From Chitinophaga oryzae (lineage in GTDB: Bacteria; Bacteroidota; Bacteroidia; Chitinophagales; Chitinophagaceae): a stretch of DNA of 64,000 nucleotides. Positions within the stretch are counted from its first letter, which is position 1; each line of letters opens with the position of its first letter. Below are positions 60,330 to 64,000 of the stretch, piece by piece. The stretch covers positions 8,045,501 to 8,109,500 of the forward strand of contig NZ_CP051204.2 of assembly GCF_012516375.2 (NCBI RefSeq), given 5' to 3'. A model generated the notes under the pieces. It did no database searches, was not told the DNA's origin, and saw only the letters and a program-made list of their open reading frames with translations. The translations under genes and the position numbers were made by a program.

Positions 60330-61325
60330 TTACTTTTCCAGCACCAGCTTATCCAGTTCAGCCGAGATGAAACTGATTTCCTCCGGTGTGAGCAGAATAT
60401 TGGCCGCCTTAGCATTTTGCACCGCCTGCTCAGCGTTACGGGCGCCTACCAGCGCAATGGTGATGCCCGGCTGCTCAATCGTCCAGCGGATGACCAGCTG
60501 GGAGAGAGAAGCATTTTTATCCAACGCCAACGGATATAGCTTTTCCAGGAAAGCGTTGGTCCGCTTCAGGTTTTCTTCTCTGTAGAAATAAATGCCGGCG
60601 CGGTGATCGCCCGGGGCAAACTGATGGCCGGGTTTCATTTTACCAGTCAGCAGGCCGCGCTCCAGCGGGCTGTAAGCGAGGATAGATAATCCATTTTCAA
60701 TACAATAAGGTACCTCCTTTTCTTCAATCCCACGTTTCACCATGCTGTAAGGCACCTGGTCGGACACCAGCGGTACGTATTTACGGGCTTCTTCCAGCTG
60801 TTCAGCGTTATAGTTACACACGCCTGCATACCGCACTTTGCCCTGTTTAATCAGCTCTGCCACCGTATCCATCGATTCCGCAATGGGCGTGGTGGAATCG
60901 GGCCAGTGGATCTGGTACAGATCAATATAATCCGTGCCCAGGCGGCGCAGACTGTCCTCGCATTCTCTGATGATACTGGCCTTACCGGCGTATTTATAGA
61001 TATCGATATCCCTTCCCTGGTTATCCTGGCTGTGGAAACCAAAATCGCCTTTGGCCAGGTCCCAGCGCATACCAAATTTGGTCATGATCTGCACTTTGTC
61101 GCGCGGGAGGCCTTTGATGGCTTCCCCGGTAATTTCTTCGCTGGTGCCTTGTCCATAGATAGGAGCCGTATCGATGGAAGTCACTCCTTCATCGTAGGAA
61201 GCCCTGATGGCCCTCACGGCATCCTTACGTTCGGTACCGCCCCACATCCAGCCACCGGCGGCCCATGCGCCGAAAGTAACCACAGAGGCTTTTAAGTCAG
61301 ATTGTCCCAGTTGTCTGTATTCCAT
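60330..61325 (-). CDS. Aldo/keto reductase
   Basis: A 331-residue NADPH-dependent oxidoreductase with a TIM-barrel. Catalytic residues of the family are visible: Asp in SIDTAPIYGQGTSEEITG, Tyr in the same segment, Lys in KVQIMTKFG and His in YQIHWPDSTTP. The C-terminal IRWTIEQPGITIALVGARNAEQAVQNAKA is the cofactor-binding end. The substrate is unknown. A terminator for the ABC-F gene lies just upstream. Confidence 0.92.
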   Translation of the reverse strand: MEYRQLGQSDLKASVVTFGAWAAGGWMWGGTERKDAVRAIRASYDEGVTSIDTAPIYGQGTSEEITGEAIKGLPRDKVQIMTKFGMRWDLAKGDFGFHSQDNQGRDIDIYKYAGKASIIRECEDSLRRLGTDYIDLYQIHWPDSTTPIAESMDTVAELIKQGKVRYAGVCNYNAEQLEEARKYVPLVSDQVPYSMVKRGIEEKEVPYCIENGLSILAYSPLERGLLTGKMKPGHQFAPGDHRAGIYFYREENLKRTNAFLEKLYPLALDKNASLSQLVIRWTIEQPGITIALVGARNAEQAVQNAKAANILLTPEEISFISAELDKLVLEK

Positions 61326-61342
61326 AACCCTTGTTTTGCGTC

Positions 61343-61378
61343 AAAAATAAAAGAGTCCGGAAATTCATCTCCGGACTC
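61343..61378 (-). terminator. Terminator of the ABC-F gene
   Basis: On the minus strand, GAGTCCGGA / TCCGGACTC with an 8-base loop is followed by a T-rich tract (TTTTATTTTT). Confidence 0.88.
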
Positions 61379-61398
61379 CCTGATATATAACTGTTATT

Positions 61399-63300
61399 TT
61401 AACCATTCAGTTCACTTAATTCCAGCCAGCGCATACCCTTATCATCCAGTAATTGGATGATTTCTCCTATCCGGTGCGTAAGCGGCTCCATCTCTTCATA
61501 AGGCAATGTTCCACTGGCCAGTTTAGCTTCGATGGCTTTCTTTTCATCTTCCAGCGACTCCATCTCTTTTTCCAGTGATTCGAACTCCCGCTTTTCCTTG
61601 TAGGACATTTTACGCGGACCGTTGTCTGTGGCGGCTGTAGCGGTTGCCTGTACCGTTTCGGCTTTGGTTTCTCTCTTTTCTTCTGACTTGCGTTTGTCTT
61701 CTTCTTTCTGCCATTCACGGTACTGGGTGTAATTACCGGGATAGTCACGTACTACGCCGTCGCCTTCAAACACAAAAAGGTGGTCCACCAGTTTGTCCAT
61801 AAAATAACGGTCGTGGCTTACTATGATCACGCAGCCCTGGTATTCCATGAGGAAGTTCTCCAGGATACTGAGGGTGGGCAGGTCCAGGTCGTTGGTAGGT
61901 TCATCGAGTACCAGGAAGTTGGGATTGCGGAAAAGGATAGACAGCAGGTGCAGCCTTCTTTTTTCGCCACCGCTCAACCTGGAAATATAGGTGTATTGTT
62001 TTTCCGCCGGGAAGAGGAACAATTCAAGGAACTGGGCGGCGCTCACTTTAGTACCGTCCGCCAGCGGGAAGTTTTCCGCGATGTTCTTTACAAACTCGAT
62101 CACGCGCATATCTTCTTTCACCACCAGGCCTGTCTGGGAATAGTTACCAAACACGATAGTCTCTCCCACGTTGATTTTACCGGAATCCGGCTGCTCGGAG
62201 CCCAGAAGCATATTAAGGAAGGTGGACTTACCGACGCCATTTTTACCGACTACGCCCACACGCTCTCCTTTTTTGAAGGTATAATCAAATCCTTTGAGGA
62301 TCACATGGTCGCCATAAGCTTTATAGACCTTTTTAAGTTCCAGGATTTTACCGCCCAGGCGGGTCATTTTCACATTCAGTTCCAGTTGCTGGTCCGCCAT
62401 CCTGGTGGACGCTTTTTCTTTCACTTCATAGAAGGCGTCCTGACGGGCTTTGGATTTGGTGGTGCGGGCTTTGGGCTGCTTACGCATCCATTCCAGCTCC
62501 TTACGATAGGTATTGCGGGCTTTTTCCACGCTGGAGCGGTCCATTTCTTCCCGGGTCGCTTTGCGTTCCAGGTAATTTTCGTAGTCTCCCTTGTAAATGA
62601 AGAGTTGTTCCTGGTCCAGCTCCATGATTTCGTTGCAGACGCTGTCAAGGAAGTAGCGGTCGTGCGTTACCAGGAGGAGGGTCACTCTTTCCTGATCAAG
62701 ATAATTTTCCAGCCATTCGATCATCCCTACATCGAGATGGTTGGTAGGCTCGTCCATGATAAGCAGCACGTGTTTGTGTTCAAAGCCGATGTCTATCAGC
62801 ACTTTAGCCAGGGCTACCCGTTTTTGCTGGCCGCCGGAAAGGGAGCCTACGGGCTGATCGAGATGATGTATATTGAGTTTACCCAGGATCTGTTTCACTT
62901 TGGCGTCAAAATGCCAGGCATTGAGCTCATCCATGCGGGCGAAAGCCGCGGTGAGCTTTTCCACATCCGGCTCGTGGCCTTCTTCTGTCAGGAGTTCGTA
63001 TTCCTTGATAGCGTTCAGTGTGGGGTTGTCGTGATCGAAGATATTCTCGATCACGGATTTGTTGAGGTCGAAATCGGACTGTTGCTCCAGCATTACAACG
63101 GTCACATCCTTGTGTATCCACACTTTTCCTTCATCGGGGGCTTCTTTGCCCAGGATAATCTTGAGCAGGGTGGATTTACCCGTTCCATTCAGCGCTACCA
63201 GCGCTATTTTATCGCCTTCTTCGATGTGAAAAGAGATATTCCGGAATAATGGCTTAACGCCGTATGATTTAGTGAGCCCTTCTACTGTAACGTAATGCAT
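61399..63300 (-). CDS. ABC-F family ATPase, Uup type
   Basis: A 633-residue soluble protein with two ABC domains. The first has Walker A ALNGTGKSTLLK, signature VGSLSGGQQKR and Walker B LLIMDEPTNHLD; the second has Walker A GKNGVGKSTFLN, signature RLSGGEKRR and Walker B FLVLDEPTNDLD. The linker is basic (RKQPKARTTKSKAR), and a C-terminal coiled coil (EKREFESLEKEMESLEDEKKAIEAKL) is typical of Uup. ABC-F proteins act on the ribosome; Uup is linked with DNA transposition control and ribosome function. Start at 63300 (MHYVTVEGL) because the first ABC domain begins there. Confidence 0.92.
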   Translation of the reverse strand: MHYVTVEGLTKSYGVKPLFRNISFHIEEGDKIALVALNGTGKSTLLKIILGKEAPDEGKVWIHKDVTVVMLEQQSDFDLNKSVIENIFDHDNPTLNAIKEYELLTEEGHEPDVEKLTAAFARMDELNAWHFDAKVKQILGKLNIHHLDQPVGSLSGGQQKRVALAKVLIDIGFEHKHVLLIMDEPTNHLDVGMIEWLENYLDQERVTLLLVTHDRYFLDSVCNEIMELDQEQLFIYKGDYENYLERKATREEMDRSSVEKARNTYRKELEWMRKQPKARTTKSKARQDAFYEVKEKASTRMADQQLELNVKMTRLGGKILELKKVYKAYGDHVILKGFDYTFKKGERVGVVGKNGVGKSTFLNMLLGSEQPDSGKINVGETIVFGNYSQTGLVVKEDMRVIEFVKNIAENFPLADGTKVSAAQFLELFLFPAEKQYTYISRLSGGEKRRLHLLSILFRNPNFLVLDEPTNDLDLPTLSILENFLMEYQGCVIIVSHDRYFMDKLVDHLFVFEGDGVVRDYPGNYTQYREWQKEEDKRKSEEKRETKAETVQATATAATDNGPRKMSYKEKREFESLEKEMESLEDEKKAIEAKLASGTLPYEEMEPLTHRIGEIIQLLDDKGMRWLELSELNG

Positions 63301-63490
63301 AAGCGCGAAGTTATACATATTCAGGAAAACTCTCCCAAATCCCGAATTATGTATTTGATATTATGATTTTTTTCGTATATTCAGTATAGGAATGGATGGC
63401 CGGGCGGATGATCCTACACCTAATGAGAACGTTTTTTGTTGTTCGTTTTATTTCGGCCTTTGTCCATTATCCTTGCCCCTCTTTTGCGTA
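63301..63490. other. Intergenic region upstream of the ABC-F gene
   Basis: AT-rich, no gene seen. It likely holds the promoter for the ABC-F gene on the minus strand, but I could not single out a box with confidence. Confidence 0.3.
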
Positions 63491-63526
63491 AAATAAAAAG
63501 CCCTTGCGCGTAACGCGGAAGGGCTT
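63491..63526 (-). terminator. Terminator of the RemB-like gene
   Basis: On the minus strand, AAGCCCTTCCGCG / CGCGCAAGGGCTT (one mismatch, 3-base loop) followed by TTTTTATTT. Confidence 0.88.
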
Positions 63527-63551
63527 GCGTGTTTTTAGCACTTACTTATAT

Positions 63552-64000
63552 TTAAAAATCGTAATAGAACTGTCTGAAGGAGCTTCGAAGGCCGAAATTA
63601 AAGATCAAGTCGGTTGTTGAGCCTGTGATGTCGTTTTTGAGCTTCCGTGCTGCCAGAGAGGCCTCCACCCTTAAGTTATACTTCGGATTTAGTACATAGG
63701 CAACAGTACCCTGGGCATAAAGCAGGTTGGTTTTAACGCCCTGGCCAATATAGTTGCCGAAGTCATTTGGGCGGGTTGTATAAGGCTTGGAAATGTCATG
63801 GCCGTAGTTGGTCTTTGCATCAGGATCGTCTCCATATTTTGCATACATCAGCTGACCACGGCCATACCAGCGTTTGATCCGGTAGGTAGCAATTCCCAGG
63901 AATTCCTGAAAATTAGCTCCCAGCGGATGAGCCAGCGACTGGTTATAATGCTCGTAGTTGATCATGGTACTTTTGTAACTATAGGTATAAGGCCTTACCG
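63552..64000 (-). CDS. RemB-like gliding motility / outer membrane protein, C-terminal part
   Basis: The frame is open to the window edge, so the N-terminus lies beyond 64000. The visible 149 residues (RPYTYSYKSTMINYEHYNQSLAHPLGANFQEFLGIATYRIKRWY onward) are beta-barrel-like with alternating aromatic residues and end SSFRQFYYDF, a typical outer-membrane C-terminus. The HYNQSLAHPLGANF motif is similar to the C-terminal region of RemB-like proteins, which are linked to gliding motility and sometimes capsule assembly. The identification is from memory of the motif only. Confidence 0.55.
   Translation of the reverse strand, partial: VRPYTYSYKSTMINYEHYNQSLAHPLGANFQEFLGIATYRIKRWYGRGQLMYAKYGDDPDAKTNYGHDISKPYTTRPNDFGNYIGQGVKTNLLYAQGTVAYVLNPKYNLRVEASLAARKLKNDITGSTTDLIFNFGLRSSFRQFYYDF

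Noticed and set aside
61780..63249. A 489-codon plus-strand frame opposite the ABC-F gene
   Set aside because: The minus strand has both ABC domains with all motifs; the plus frame is an antisense artefact.

Overview
The window looks like a chromosomal segment of a Chitinophaga-like member of the Bacteroidota. Two SusC/SusD pairs, DUF983, DUF5690, DUF6580 and 2TM-domain proteins, a RemB-like gliding protein fragment and repeated -7 boxes of the Bacteroidota type (TAnnTTTG) all point that way. Coding is dense on both strands. There is no rRNA, CRISPR array or intact transposase. The genus is an inference from protein style, not from a database search.

Layout. 1-9185: end of a zinc-dependent phospholipase C-like gene, serC with a DUF1015 partner, a secreted TPR protein, paaN, a YceI lipoprotein and a long-chain acyl-CoA synthetase. 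9204-10450: tRNA-Arg(CCU) followed by an AT-rich patch with a DUF433/DUF5615 toxin-antitoxin pair. 10694-16061: glycosyltransferase, 2H phosphoesterase, lipoproteins and a membrane gene broken by a one-base frameshift. 16166-22947: Na+/H+ antiporter, DoxX, two AraC regulators, SMI1/KNR4, an NTF2-like protein and small secreted proteins. 23047-27612: a TolC-MacA-MacB tripartite efflux operon. 27797-32627: DUF983, AraC, an S9 peptidase and a fatty acid hydroxylase. 32784-35768: a GntR regulator with two matching operators, a fosmidomycin-resistance-type MFS pump and an EamA permease.

36618-43626 is a cobalamin locus: a BtuB-like receptor, a DUF6580 membrane protein, a BtuG-like surface lipoprotein, then cobU, cobT, cobS and cobC. 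It should import corrinoids and rebuild the lower nucleotide loop. tatA follows. 44111-51127 holds a DUF5690 permease, a SusD/SusC pair and an XRE-cupin regulator. Phased GTTAAG repeats upstream of both the permease and susC suggest one regulon. A second tRNA-Arg (CCG) at 51807 is followed by an AT-rich accessory stretch with an Imm26-like gene and gene remnants. Then come a second SusC/SusD pair, an aldo/keto reductase, a Uup-type ABC-F protein and the RemB-like fragment.

The most unusual signal is a family of nested inverted repeats in intergenic DNA. Four copies share a core and have arms of tandem AATTACG heptamers, and each abuts the stop codon of a gene. Five more sites have the same architecture but unrelated arm sequences.
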